Below are positions 1 through 17,448 of a stretch of DNA of 64,000 bases, one piece after another (positions within the stretch are counted from its first letter, which is position 1; every line of letters starts with the position of its first letter). A model generated the notes under the pieces. The model saw nothing but the letters and a program-made list of their open reading frames with translations. It was not told the origin of the DNA and did not search any database. The translations under genes were made by a program, and so were the position numbers. The DNA comes from Perca fluviatilis (lineage: Eukaryota > Chordata > Actinopteri > Perciformes > Percidae), in contig NC_053118.1 in NCBI RefSeq assembly GCF_010015445.1, forward strand, positions 23,072,937 through 23,136,936, written 5' to 3'.

Positions 1-3000
1 TGTCCAAAATGCAAAGCCACTGCGCAGCATGTATTTTACTGATAAGACTGAAGCTGCTCCGCTGCTCTCTCTGTAGCCTAATTAAATGTATTTTTCATCA
101 ATATACCTTGTATTATGGTTTCCCCCTTCATTAATTCACATTTCAGTGCGTTTTTGCAACAGCGTGTCTCAAGAAAAAAAGAGGCCATTTTGTTTCATTT
201 CCAACAAACACCTGTTGAAATTGTTGCATGCCCAGCATCTGCACAGCTGGTCAGCATCTTGCAATGAAAGTAAGGGGAGCCGTTTGGTTAATTTGCTTTG
301 TTACAATTGCTTGCAATAGAAGGAATCTTTGGAAAAGGTTTGTTTTCCCGTCCACTGGCCACGTAACTCAAGAATGCATCCTTACAGTTCTGAATGGGTT
401 GCCCTTCACCCTTTAGTTCCCATCCTCTCTCTTTCTCCCTCTCTACTGCATTGCTTCAATAGCACAGTATAGAAATACGTACAGGAAAACATTTGCTCCT
501 TTTGTATGTTGAGTCCCTTTGCTGAAAAGATGTGATATTAGACTTCAGGCTTTTGGGTGCAGGAGGACTGAATTCATTTAAAATCTAATTCATTGTAAGA
601 AAGCTGTAACTGCACATTCATTGGGGGAGTGGTTTGGACACATTGGCCAGAAAATCCTCATGAAGTGAACAGAGTCAGAGCAGAAAAAATATGGTAATGG
701 TAGTTGAGTGGGGAGGCGTCAGTGTCATCTTGTTGAGCAAGTGACGGGCAGATGTGACTTTGAAATCTGGTTTGGCTAATGGGTGTAGATTGGATTCTGC
801 CTCCCTTCTCTTTCACTGCCTCTTTCACTCACACATAGACAGAGCTGCAGTGCTATTCTGAGAGAGTTAGCTGCCTCATCCCACGCACAGAATCTGAGAA
901 AGAGAGAAAGGCAGAACGAGGTAGAAAAGAGGAGAAGGAGGGAGCAAGAGACTGACTACAAGGAGGTTTACAGAATGCCTACTACACTCTCACATGCACA
1001 CAAAGCCTTTTTTACAGTTGCACATTCTCCCTTTTTAATTGTTCTAACAGCATGATGTACAGTCTTGATTAGCACTCTTCTCGTGTGTGGCATTGACTGT
1101 ATTTGCAGATCTGTTTGGCGGTGCTGTTTGTGTGATGTGCTATGTTGTATTGGTAAGTGCTGGGAGAAATGTACTTGATTCTGTGCCACCCACACACCGC
1201 CCTCCCACTCACGGTCGTCTCTCTGCATCTATACCTCTGGCTCTTCCCGCTCGCCACAATCTCTTTGCTCATTTAAATCCCTACCCTGCATTTATCCCTC
1301 TGCTCTCGTTCTCTCTTTCTCCCCACATTGGCATTACAGATGCTGCTCCTGCAACCAAACAGGCACACTAACACACATTCGGGCCGCGAACAATGCACAT
1401 AATGCAATTAATAAACATGACTGTTATTATGTGTGAAAAAAGTGAGGTTGCAGAGCATCTTTCTAATCAGGCCTCTTGTTTGTATTACAGCAGACACTCT
1501 GGCTGACACATTCCAGGTTTGTCGCCGTGTAAACCCGAAGACAATTCTGGAAATCAAGCAGAACATTAAGAAACGACAGAAGAACACTTTGGGAACATTA
1601 GTCAGTGGGAGAACTGCTGCCTTTGTGTCTCTGTTTTTTCCTCAGCTGAACTCTCCTCAGAAGGTCAGAGGAGCATGTAACTGAAACAAGTGGAGCTCTC
1701 AGTGATTTCAGCATTCTGTCTCCCCCATCTGTGCCTACATTCTCCGCTGCAGATAGGGACGTTTCTGATAATTACATATAATTATAATTTCTGTGGGAGA
1801 CAGATCTGCCTCTGTCTATTATTGCCAACACCTCCAACACAATAACTTCACACATTTACATATTTCTCAACAAAAGTGATATTCTTTGAACCTCAGAGAC
1901 AAATCAGGAATAATTTTACTTAGAGAGACATGTCACATGGAGACGCAATGTGCCATTCAGTTCATATCTAATTATTAGTGATACGGTTGAATAACACGGG
2001 TAACTTTTTGTGCCTAAAAGCTGAATAGAAAGCATTTAAAATATCTGTGACGTTTGCCTCATTCTGCAGTGTGTTTTACAGGCTGGGAGTCGTTTCCTTG
2101 GTTTATGCTTACTCCTAATTTTCAGATGTTACAGTCTTCTAGCACTTAAGCTGAGCCTCCCTCATTATCACCCCTCAGCCCAATCACAGTAACAATCCGT
2201 GCCAGCCAGGCGACTACGGATGCACATTAATCCAACCATAGAAAAGATTGAGATCAAGTACAGTGTATCTATAGATGTGACGAGTTCATGCCTAACAAGT
2301 TAAAATGGAGTTATGTCCCCACTCCAGAGAAACATGGCATCATTAATAGACAGTGTTCATCAGTGGTGCAGTCTGTTAATCCCATTTGATTGTTTACAAT
2401 GTTGATACACACAAAATATATGAAAATAAATATAAATTTCATACTAATTTCCAGAAAAGAATTGCTCACAGCTTAAATAAGTGCCACTTTTGAATGTATG
2501 TTGTGTCAGACTAAAATAGTACAAAACAGATTCAACAGTTTACATTTGATAAATCACTGGCCATAGACCATATTGTTGAAGTGCCATGGTCAGCACAGGA
2601 ATGTATAGGACTGCAGTATTTTATTGAAAATCCATGCTACTCATTTTTACTGGCCTTTGTGTGTACAAAAATGTATTCCTTCCAGCAGCACGTCAGATAT
2701 TTGTTATTTTGTTAAGTGGGAAGTGTAGAACAAGGCATTAAGGACTAAAAGCATGAAGATTGTTGTTTTCAATTTGTCCTTTTTACAAAGCTGCATCCAT
2801 TTTAGTGTTCTACTTGAGAGGAAAAAAGATAAAGTCATCACACATTCAGAGTTCCTTTCTAGCAGTAAATTAAAACCCCTTTAATACCATTATCGAAAAC
2901 TATTGAAACATATTAACTGTTTTTAATAGTGTTAGACCTTTTCATCTGTATTGTTCCTGACCGTTTCTAATATTACACCATATAAATACTCAGCTTTTGA

Positions 3001-3200
3001 CAAAACAAAAAAACAGGCTTCAAATTTCATCCTCCAACATGACTGAATGAAACTACTGATACATCATCAATATCCAGTAGGTTATACATGCTACTTGAAT
3101 ATTTCACATGACATTTTAGTAGGTTAAACTGCAAAAGCGGATACAGTGTTGCAACTGCATTGACTCAACAACAGAAAATAGATCTCTTAGTCATGTAAAA
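1..3200. other. Intergenic stretch without recognisable gene
   Basis: I see no coding exon, RNA gene or clear transposon here. The open frames are short, lack family motifs and are not joined by plausible splice sites. Composition is AT-rich with scattered TC-rich patches. Any 5' untranslated exon or promoter of the shisa7-like gene should lie here, but I cannot place one. Confidence 0.5.
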
Positions 3201-6884
<3,684 letters not shown>

Positions 6885-7310
6885 GGTTTGTGCCTGAGTT
6901 TACCCCTCATCAAAGGTATGGGATTAGATCACCCTTCTGCATATAACTATTAGATATACAAGATTAGATATACAACTACAATAAATAAAACTAGAAGTAT
7001 AAAGTATAGTAACAGTATAACGTGTTTAGGCTATTGAAATTAGTGTAATCTTGTAATTAAATAGCTTAAATATGATTACTTAATTAAAAATCTAGGTGGG
7101 GAACCTGTTCCAATTATGTGATAGCCTACATCAGCCATATTTTGTAACACAATTTGCCATATTGCCATATACAGCGGTGCCATTACTTGTAGAAAGAGTG
7201 ACTGGAAGGGTGAAAAAAACAACAACAGAAGTGTCGTTCATAATTTTGTTTTTATATATGTTTTTCAAAAAGTACTCAGGAGCCATATTAGATAGGGAAT
7301 AAAACGATAT

Positions 7311-7341
<31 letters not shown>

Positions 7342-10195
7342 GTTTATCGTTTATATATATATATAAAAGGTCGATGAAGAGGAGGACCGTGTGGAATATT
7401 GTATCACAGAATTTAATAGAGAATTGAGCCAACTACCTGTTGGACGGTCAACCTGCTCAGATGTCGTTGACAATTATTTATTAAACTGAACCTCATGAGT
7501 GAGAAGCCCGGTGGACCAGATGAGTGTGAATGAACCGTGTGCCTGGTGAGGGATTTTGGAGATCTGACACTCAACCTCATCCTGACACAGGGAGACAGAA
7601 CTGTTTTTTGTTGCTTCCTATGTAATTGAGCGGACAAGGTGGAGGCTGTTTCTGACTGGGACGCAGCAGCCTGACACTCTTGGCAGGACTCCTGCGCCCG
7701 ACTTAAACCGCGGACGTATCCACATCACCAATCTGACGCCTGGGTTGCCTAGTTTTCCATGTGACCTTAGATCAAATCCCCAGAGCGACTCACTCTCTGC
7801 TACACTACAGGAGTGTAAACGGATGTTAGATTACGTTATGTTCCCATCTATAGATCAGGACCTAACTGTAAAAACAATGGGCTACCAAATAATATAGAGC
7901 CATCTGTCATGTTATTACAAAAATATCTTGACATAAACATAGACTAATGAAGAGACGCATGTGTTCAGTTTACCAATTAAAAAGGCAACTTGCTTAAATG
8001 CAGGCTGTGAAAGAAGAGCAAAGATTTTTCTACAGAGCACAAATGAATAGACCGTGACGCAGAGGTTGCACTTACACAACTGTCCTTCAAAGCCATTTAT
8101 GGAGATACAAAGAAAATACCACAGAGGAAGCTGGTCTGACAATCACCATTTTATTATTCTCACCAGATGACAAGTGATAACAAGCCAGTGATATTTTGTA
8201 CAGTCAAAGAATTGGCTTCAGAGCAAGCCAAAACAACATCTCTGAGTCAGGGGAGAGGGCGACCTGAGGCCTTCTCCTGCGTGGCTCCAAATGCCGTAAG
8301 AGACTCGGATGTTTAGGAAGCCCTCCCCATCCTCAAGACGAAGACCTTGCTGTATCATAACGCACTTAAGCCAGTATGAGTATAAAAAAGATTAAAAAAA
8401 TAAAAAAAACAGAAAAGATAAAAAAAAATCTTCATCAATAACAACGCTTATCAATACTAAGGGCTATCCTATCCTATATACTGTAGTATGTGATATCTGT
8501 GGTCCATATAAAATACTATCTCTTTCTCTTGATTTTGTGTTGATATTGTCATGATGTATTAAGTATTAATGTGTACAAAAAACAAGAGCAATTTAAGCAC
8601 AGTTCAAAGAGAAACACCGCGACAAAAACACTTTGCACAAATCTTTCCCCTGATATTTGCACCAGATACAAACCTACTTTGTATCGTGTCCTCAAGGTTT
8701 ACATTCTGTACAAGCACGGCTGACAATGTGACAATGGAGGGTATTGTATTGAGAGAGGATTATTTTTATCAACATGAAATCAGAGATAATTACGCAGATC
8801 AGAAAAGGAACTTGTTTGTTTTTGTTCAGTCATGTGAAAGGATACAGAGATGAAATACTGATAAACAGAAACACAGAATTCATTTGAACAATCTTCCTAT
8901 ACACAGTGCTAAATGTAGTTGTTCTGAATATGATGGAGTGTTATTATTAATAATTATTATAACTGTTATGGTTATTATTAACAATTATCTTATGATGTGA
9001 TGTTCTTTTACTTGGTGGGATTTAAGTGTTTATTGTTTTTAGATAACTAGCATTCTCATGACTAGTTGTTTTTTTTCATACATCTGGTCATAAATTCAAG
9101 TTTTTAAAAACATTCCAAATCTTGATGCATGCCAGCTCCATTTCATTGAGAGGCAGTTACAGTATGCCTGGATTTTAAGGTCATCGATGCCTATATGGCC
9201 AATTTTCCAGCTGTATGTACTGTGCCTAGACATCGACCTTATGACTTCTTGATCTCAAGTGATTACTTAGGTTTCCACTCGGGTACAAAAATATCTATTG
9301 AAAAAATCTGCAGCCTTCTTAACGTATGTCTAGACGACAGTGTTGTGCAGGATAGATGTTTTTGGGACGGGCCAGAAGTTATTAACCAGACTGGAGGCGG
9401 TCTGTTGTCTCCACTGCAGCAGCCTGACCCAATAATATTATGGGTTGTACACACTAAACCCATGATGCCATAATGTATGTGTGTTTCAGATGAATGTTTA
9501 TTACATAAGGTGGAGGAAAAACGGAGGTTTAATGGAAAGCTCAATGCTTTGAGTGTCTTTTTCAGGGAAATAGGACAGGTGACATACAGTAGTATTAGAT
9601 TTTTTTAATAGCGCCACAAAAGGTCTGTAGCAAAGTCTGTAATATCTCACAAGCCATATCCATCAAAACTCATCATCACAATTTTATAAATGGTTAATCT
9701 AATTTGTGCAAGTATTGTATTTTGTATAGCTAGTACAATCAGAATATTTTGAGTGATCTCTTCGACATTAATTTGAGGATTCAACAAATTATGTGTTAGT
9801 ATTTAATGAATTGTACAGTGCCAAACTCATAACATTTTGTTGTCTTTCTATTGTCATAGCCTCCTACAAAACTACAGTGGTTATTTATTTTATTACAACT
9901 GAGAACAAACACACAGGCAAGTGAGCTAAAAAGCTAGTTATCAGAAAGAAATTAATGAATATGGTGTGTGTTTTTACCATTATGAATTTGTTTAGAGAGA
10001 GGATGGCTAATGGCCACCTGACTAAAGCATTACTAACAGTAAATTGTATGGACAGGGACGCAGGGACGTTGTCCAGTAATGAAATTCATGGATTTATTTT
10101 CATGCCTATAAATTTCAAAACAACCCTTTTGTTATTGTTCAATGCATTGATCCCCTTGGATACAACAGTGACTTACAAAGAATTTGTATAATAAA
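6885..10195 (+). other. Probable shisa7 3' UTR and flanking non-coding DNA
   Basis: No coding exon is visible. A long AT repeat sits at about 7311-7366. The first clear canonical AATAAA in transcript sense that I accept is at 10190-10195, which would imply a 3.3 kb 3' UTR. Synaptic Shisa genes often have long 3' UTRs, but the true cleavage site cannot be seen from sequence alone. Confidence 0.35.
7311..7366. repeat. (TA)n microsatellite, imperfect palindrome
   Basis: Alternating TA tract, interrupted by ATATTGTTTATCG, with short inverted arms (CGATA/TATCG) around it. It can fold as a hairpin and lies just downstream of the shisa7-like stop codon. Confidence 0.8.
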
Positions 10196-10856
10196 GTTGG
10201 TGGAAAAAATGTTTTGTTATTCATTATAGCGTGAGTTTATTGCATTAATGTTTTTGAATTATTTCTTTTATTGTTTTTAACCTTAGTTGTAATCCATCTT
10301 TTTCAACCTGACATGAATGGTCAGGTCACCTACAACCTCTGGCATTATGTCTACCCCTCTGGCACATTGCTTACTCAAACCAAGGCACTGTTTTCTGTCA
10401 TTCAGTGATATATTATCTTAGTATGTAATATTATTAAGATATTCCTCCACCATTAGATCTTTCACACTCCTTTTAATGACAAGACAAACATTGAAGTGTC
10501 ATGCACCTTACCTTTCAACAATATTAATATGCAAACTGGGCTGTATGCCTTACAATTATTAATTTCTGAGAGAAAAATTGTACCTATGCATTTTGCAGGA
10601 GTGGACCTCCAAGTGCCTGGTTGCTCACACATATCTATCTAAGATTTAGAATATCTCAGACTTCTCTTATACTCTATGTTCGTTGTTTGCACAAAGCTAA
10701 TACATGAATATCTTAAATAGGACCAATTCAATGTACAATCCATTTAAAGCAAGACTATTTTTGAAATAAAACTCATGACAAGCCAATGAGATACTTCTCT
10801 GTTTCAGCAGACAATCTGTGTATTCTGGAAAAAAATGTAGCTGACACAGACATTTT

Positions 10857-11379
10857 CAGTGATGGAGGAAGTATTTATTTCTTAAGTATACCCTACTGAA
10901 GTAAAAGCATTAGGCCTGCAAAATTAAAATACTGGATTATGAGTAAACGTCCTGCAGTAAGATTAACAAGTGTTATTAGCAACATGCACTTAGAGTATCA
11001 AAAGCAACACTACTTATAAAGCAGAAAGTGACACCTATGAGTATTATTGTGTATTATAAATTATATTATTAGATTATTATTACTGATGCATTCATGTGTA
11101 CGTAGCATTTTATTGTTAAAGCTGGTGGTTTGTTTTTGAATTACTATAGTTGAGCAGTTTAATCTACAACAGTGCTTCATATTTTACATCATCATACATT
11201 TTGTAAAATCTTAATCTGTAAAGTAATTACAGGAGTAACAAGTACAACATTTCCCACTGAATTATAGTTGAGTAAGAATAACGTAGCACAAAATGGAAAT
11301 ACTCAAGTAAAGTACAAGTACCTTAAAATCATACTTAAGTATAGTACTTAAGTATTTACCTTGGTATATTCTGCCACTG
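10857..11379. mobile_element. Short non-autonomous element with CAGTG...CACTG ends (copy 1)
   Basis: The left end reads CAGTGATGGAGGAAGTATTT and the right end TATATTCTGCCACTG, an imperfect inverted pair. The interior has alternating ACTTAAGTA/AGTACAAGTA motifs and no ORF. The flanks share AGACATTTT (ending at 10856 and at 11395) preceded by similar CACA bases, which may be a target-site duplication. Similar ends occur at 40950-41575 and 42195-42525, so this looks like a dispersed fish MITE-like family. No transposase is present. Confidence 0.6.
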
Positions 11380-12057
11380 GTCACATAGACATTTTACCAT
11401 AAAATTCAGTGATGACTGTTTGACTTGGTAAAATCTATTTAAAATATTCTCATTGCTCACTATATAATATTTTGTTCCACTTTTTGCTGATTGTTTTTAC
11501 AGAAGGACATATCAGTTGAGACGTGGCCTGAGATTGGCTATTTTTGCAAAAAAGTCTACCTCACTTTAGGCCAATTGCTGAAATGACACGTGTGTCTGCT
11601 GTATGACAGACCAGAATAACATGTTTGTGCAACCAGCCACGCACAGTTTTGAGACCAGTGGCTCTGTCAGCGGCAACATGTTGTGAAATTGAGATTTTAA
11701 AATAATCATATAAACAAATGAAGGGGTCAAACCAGAAGCAACTACTCTATATTAACAAAAAGCTTTTTAGTCTTCAATAGGTTAGTGAGTACACAGAGTG
11801 GCATTTTAATAAAATCCCACATCACCAGGATGTGAGATATTGTATAAGCCACATTAAGGCTATACAGTGCCAGTGGGAGTGGACAATGGTGCTTTTACAA
11901 CATGAAATGAAAAGGCCAAATTTGTCTTCATATAATTCACAGCTCTAGACCGTCTGAGTACAGAGTTACATCATACTGTACCTGCTGGAAAGTAGGGTGA
12001 GGGCTATGGAGCTCATATTTAAAACCTCCTGTGATTTCATTTATTGCACCAAGATGT

Positions 12058-13088
12058 ATTAAACTTATATAAAAGAGCAGACGCTGACATTGTACTGATA
12101 CAGAAATATTCTTTTACAGGAGGTACACGAAGGGCAAGGAAAATATTATGTTTGGTTAAGGCACTGGCAGCCACTGATGCATTGCAATCATTGTAATTTG
12201 CACATTTCACCACCAGGAGGTTCAGTGGCTTCTCAGTTCTGAGACAAAACCCCGCATGAAGCCTTCACTCAAAATATAATAAGCTGCCCACACTGTCCAA
12301 CACCTGTAACCGTTAATGCACTATATATCTGCTAAGTAAAGTGAAACCCCAGTTTTTCATAAATTAGCGCTCAGTTTACAACCGACTGGAGCTGAGAAAG
12401 ACAAATTTGACAAATTAACCACGACAAATTAATATTCAAATTGCAAATGAGTGTGAGTCAAGGCTTTCAGGGCCTTTGATGGTCCTGAGCAATTCTGTCC
12501 TTACATGCTCTGTGCACACCATTTCCAATCCATAAATATCAGAGAGGCACAGAGCTGGAAGTATTCACTTCTCTGTTATTATAACGACTGAATCAAATCC
12601 AAGTTTACCTACGGGTACCAATAAAGTAACCTGAACCTGAAAATATCCAGACAAACAAACAAATGGGACTGTAAACAGATAATTGGATGTAAAGTGGATG
12701 TAGAATTGTCTGAAGAAATATAGGCCATCTCCTTTGAATAAAGCGTACTTTAGTAAAAAATATGTATTACAATTAACAAATGTCATATTACTATATTCAT
12801 TCATAGCCTACATATATTTATATACAAATGTATTCATTTGGCTGTTTTTTCATGCATCAATAGCCTACTTGTTCCTATGCTTAACCCTAACTAATAAGAT
12901 CTTGAATAACTAATACAAAGAGACTCCCAACATGTTTTTTTTTCACATTATGCTATGTATTTATTAGTTATAGCTAAAATATATATTATTTCTCGGATAA
13001 AATAGGCCTATAAGACATCAGCCATTATGCAGCATAGGAGAATTCCTGAACATCCCAGACTGCAACTTTTGATATAATCGGAAAAGAG
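12058..13088. repeat. Tandem duplication, unit A (~1.03 kb)
   Basis: Begins ATTAAACTTATATAAAAGAG and ends at TAATCGGAAAAGAG. It is repeated almost base for base at 13102-14133. The two units differ by a few substitutions and 1-4 base indels, for example around 12340-12380 versus 13385-13430. The 79-residue minus-strand open frame found identically in both has no family features and is not annotated as a gene. Weak similarity (CCAAG) extends about 9 bases before each unit. Confidence 0.9.
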
Positions 13089-13101
13089 GCCCCCGCCAAG
13101 G

Positions 13102-14133
13102 ATTAAACTTATATAAAAGAGCAGACGCTGACATTGTACTGATACAGAAATATTCTTTTACAGGAGGTACACGAAGGGCAAGGAAAATATTATGTTTGGT
13201 TAAGGCACTGGCAGCCACTGATGCATTGCAATCATTGTAATTTGCACATTTCACCACCAGGAGGTTCAGTGGCTTCTCAGTTCTGAGACAAAACCTGCAT
13301 GAAGCCTTCACTCAAAATATAATAAGCTGCCCACACTGTCCAACACCTGTAACCGTTAATGCACTATATATCTGCTAAGTAAAGTGAAACCCCCAGTTTT
13401 CATAAATTAGGCTCAGTTTATTACACCGACTGGAGCTGAGAAAGACAAATTTGACAAATTAAGCACGACAAATTAATATTCAAATTGCAAATGAGTGTGA
13501 GTCAAGGCTTTCAGGGCCTTTGATGGTCCTGAGCAATTCTGCGTCCTACATGCTCTGTGCACACCATTTCCAATCCATAAATATCAGAGAGGCACAGAGC
13601 TGGAAGTATTCACTTCTCTGTTATTATAACGACTGAATCAAATCCAAGTTTACCTACGGGTACCAATAAAGTAACCTGAACCTGAAAATATCCAGACAAA
13701 CAAACAAATGGGACTGTAAACAGATAATTGGATGTAAAGTGGATGTAGAATTGTCTGAAGAAATATAGGCCATCTCCTTTGAATAAAGCGTACTTTAGTA
13801 AAAAATATGTATTACAATTAACAAATGTCATATTACTATATTCATTCATAGCCTACATATATTTATATACAAATGTATTCATTTGGCTGTTTTTTCATGC
13901 ATCAATAGCCTACTTGTTCCTATGCTTAACCCTAACTAATAAGATCTTGAATAACTAATACAAAGAGACTCCCAACATGTTTTTTTTTCACATTATGCTA
14001 TGTATTTATTAGTTATAGCTAAAATATATATTATTTCTCGGATAAAATAGGCCTATAAGACATCAGCCATTATGCAGCATAGGGAGAATTCCTGAACATC
14101 CCAGACTGCAACTTTTGATATAATCGGAAAGAG
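13102..14133. repeat. Tandem duplication, unit B, abutting the znf865 start region
   Basis: Second unit of the direct repeat, separated from unit A by 13 GC-rich bases. It ends immediately before the GC-rich sequence taken as the znf865-like promoter and first exon. Near-identity means either a recent duplication or an assembly artefact from two haplotypes. Confidence 0.9.
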
Positions 14134-14603
14134 TGTCGTGGAAGTGGAATGGACACTAATTATAGGAATGTGTAACGTTTGTGGAAGAGGATTCCCCTTT
14201 TACCGAACGGTGAATCCGCTGTGAGCCCTATGCAGCCGCCGCTAGTGCTACCCGGAAATATTACAAGGGCCGGAAAGGACCGATGTTAAGGGAGCACACG
14301 TCACTCACTTTTACCCAAAAATATTATCACCGACCATCCAAATTTTCTCGGCCGTCGAAATCTTTAGTGAAAGGTCCCTGTCGACGCAAACGGCCGTAAT
14401 CAAATGGCAAGGAGGCGCCTGCGGTATCCGTCGGCGTTGATTTCTTGTGGAAACCGTGTAAGTGTTCACGCAGCTCAGCATCAGTGAAAATGGCTCTGGC
14501 TAACGACTGGAAAACAGCACGCAGAAATGGAAGCGGACGATAGCTAGCTAGGCAGTTAGAAGAAGGCGTGACAGGCCTCATCCATCTGCAACTCGATGCT
14601 TAG
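14134..14603 (+). promoter_or_regulatory. Promoter and non-coding first exon of the ZNF865-like gene
   Basis: An abrupt shift to CpG-rich sequence with two CCGGAA ETS-type sites (near 14251 and 14270), GCCGCCGCTAG and no TATA box. A donor, TTAG|GTAAAC, follows 14603. The combination of CpG-rich DNA, ETS sites and a donor leading to exon 15007-15119 supports a housekeeping-type promoter. The exact transcription start is unknown. Confidence 0.5.
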
Positions 14604-15006
14604 GTAAACATTTGTCGAGTATATGTTACGCATTATGTATATGCTAACGCCAGCATCGTAATGTTAACGGCAGTGGGCACATTTTTTTATAATGTGGGTT
14701 GGAAAGATGGCTAACGTTAGCTACAGCGGTTATGTGGTTTTCTAGAGCTTTGCGTGTGGGACCAAATGGCTATGCACGCCAAGCCAGTGTAAAATATGAT
14801 GCTAAGGAGAACCGTGAAGTTTTGCATGCAAGCGCGTCCAATGTTTTCCTTTTTTTTTTTTTTTTCCAAATGTGAGCCAATACTATTACAGGATGCCTCC
14901 TCGAGTGCATCCGTTATACTTGCGCCTGTAAGACACTGCTAATGTTTACATTGTGCAGCGGGTGTGATACTGATGTTAATTTGAGCATCTCTGCCCTTCT
15001 TCACAG

Positions 15007-15119
15007 GATTGGTGATTTTCATTAAAATGAGAGGCGGTGAAATATGCGATAGATTATCTCCCTCATCTGCCAGGGGAGCTCACTCCCCACTAGGTTCATC
15101 GCTTCGATTAGAGGAAACG
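15007..15119 (+). other. Leader exon 2 of the ZNF865-like gene with an upstream ORF
   Basis: Bounded by TTCACAG| at 15006 and |GTAAGT after 15119. An ATG at 15027 opens a frame that crosses the next junction (exon start 16998, after TTTTCAG) and stops at TAG 17001-17003, giving a 32-residue upstream ORF. It does not join the main reading frame, so this exon is best read as 5' UTR. Confidence 0.5.
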
Positions 15120-16997
15120 GTAAGTTAGTACGAGGTGAGCAAAACGAAATTCAAAGTGAGTGATTTTACCGTAGCCAGTGCACGTTCAGCCTTTTCAGAA
15201 GTACAATAATGGGACATTTTAATGTAAACGACAACTTACCTTTTATGTAGTTTAAGACTAATGCACCACGCAACAGTTAAATTCTCTATTCTCCCTATTT
15301 TGGCAGTGAGAAGTGGATTTAAGTGGATTCATGTAATTAAATTGTATAGGTTCATCATATTGTTGATAGCTGGGGTTATATTTGATATAATCGAACTTTA
15401 ATGTCACTGCACATAGTGAGTCCAGGTATAACAAAAACAGTTTAGTGCCATAGATATGAATACATATAATTCAAGGTACATGATGAATTATGACTACTAT
15501 AGAGAATATGCAATGTGAATGGCTGTTACTTGATATCTACAGGCCAGTCATCCTCTTGGCCTACCCTAAGGTATTAACACAGCACCTGATACTGGGTAAT
15601 TACCCCCACTTGGCCTACTCAGGTGATTGACCACTACTAATATTACTTTGTGGACATTTATGAAAAGACAATCCCACATAGAGTATTTTTACATTATGTG
15701 AAGAATGAAACTGACGATTGTTTAATGTACTGAATATTTGTATGCCTTTGTGACTATCTGGTAATAAACAAACTAAAACAGAAATGAAAAACGTCAATGG
15801 CAATAGTATGGTGAGGTATGGAGCTAGAAATAGATTTCTGTTAGCACAAAATGTAGACAGGAAAAACTGTCAACTTCCTTGTGGCAATAAGTGAAGTCAT
15901 GATTTGCAGCATTGCATTCTCCATCTATGCACTGTGACAGCATAGATTGTAAAATGTAGCAGGGACGCCACCAGTGTAAGTAGTGTGGGTAGAATACAAA
16001 TAATCAGTTATGTACACACACCTGCATTTGTGAGGCATCTGCTGTCTAATGTGGGTTTTAATGCAACAATGCTACACCTCTATGTATTCTGTCTGTACGT
16101 CTTCCTCAATAAACATTTGGTACTTGCAGAGATAGCCACGTATACTGTATTTTTACTGTACAGAATACAGTGTGAGATACTGGGAAGTCAGTGTATAATA
16201 TTGTCATAAATTGGGTGACTATGCCAAAAGTAGCTTTGTGGTGGGTCTCCTTTCACCACTAATTTACCTTAATGAACAGCTATATGCGTAGGTGGTAAAA
16301 ATGTTGAAAGTAACTTTTGCCTCCTTAGTAAAGATGAACCTAATGATATAAAGAATTGGCATTCATGCAACAATTCTGGTTGTGCTGCAATCCAGCAGAA
16401 CCACATCATGGTAAGTTATTACAAAACATAAAAGATGTTTATTAACATGTTAAAGTGGCTTATAAATTAAATAGTCTAGATTTGTATTTCTTCACCTTAC
16501 ATAAACAGAAACTGTAACCAGGCTTTGAATTGTATATTGGTCACATTTCTCACTTAAACTGAGGGGCTAATTGGCTCACAATAACATAACCTTTGGTAGG
16601 TAAATTGCAGCATGAATAAGAAACTACTGATAACTGAAACTTAACATAACAATTACTAATTTGTGGTATCAAATCTAAAATATATATAGAGAGGAAACAG
16701 GGCAAATTAAAAACTAACGTCAAAGTATTCTACTATACTTGATTTCATTATACTCTCTCCAGTCAAGTATTTTGATTGGCAATTACGGAACTGAAATAAT
16801 GTCAGCCATTGAGATCAATCTGTGTTTTGTAATGGTACAGTGCAGATATAGGTTTCTATAGATTCACCTTAATGGATGGGGCATTGTGTTATAGGTTAAA
16901 GGCCTATTAACAAGGGACAATAAGTTACATTTTATTAAAAGTTATAGTCCTGTTCCTCTCTATGACTGTCATCCCTTTGTGAATTGTGTTTTTTCAG

Positions 16998-17448
16998 CTG
17001 TAGGAACTTCTTGCCTGAACACGGATGAGGAATCTTGCTTAGATGAAGGATAATGTCAACGCTGTAACTCTCAAGGGAAACAAGAAGTCATTTGAACTGC
17101 TTCTCGATAAAAACTATTCTAAGCAATTTTGAAATTAGGTGGAACTCATCTACCTGTCTAAAAGACACTTTTACCCTTTGATCATAAACTCATCTTCCCG
17201 GCCACCCCACTCATTTGGAAGTAGAGTGTGGGCAGTGGATATTCAACAGGGAATAGCCGCACCAGAAGTAAACAATCTGGAGAGACGAACTTTAGATTTG
17301 AGACATTCAAGTAGTGCTGGAATAAATAGTAGCATAACCGCACCCTTAGGGTAAAGTTTGTCTTTCACCAGTCAGTGGTGGAATCACTGTTGCCACTCCT
17401 AGTGCTGGAGGTTGGGCCCCTGCACCCCCATGTGCCAGTGAGTGGGAA
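16998..17448 (+). other. 5' UTR part of the main ZNF865-like exon, with a 71-codon upstream ORF
   Basis: Follows a TTTTTTCAG acceptor. A separate ATG at 17139 opens 71 codons ending at 17354, in a different frame from the main ATG at 17449. No family motif is visible in it. Together with the shorter upstream ORF it may lower translation of the zinc-finger protein. Confidence 0.45.

Noticed and set aside
12565..13849. Identical 79-codon minus-strand frames in both units of the duplication
   Set aside because: Identity comes from the DNA duplication. The peptide has no domain and no promoter or splice context.
12058..14133. CRISPR-like or phage-type repeat
   Set aside because: Only two long direct copies with no spacer array, in a vertebrate context.
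14327..14581. 84-codon minus-strand frame at the znf865 promoter
   Set aside because: GC-rich first-exon sequence, no recognisable domain, no splice partner. A divergent transcript is possible but unsupported.
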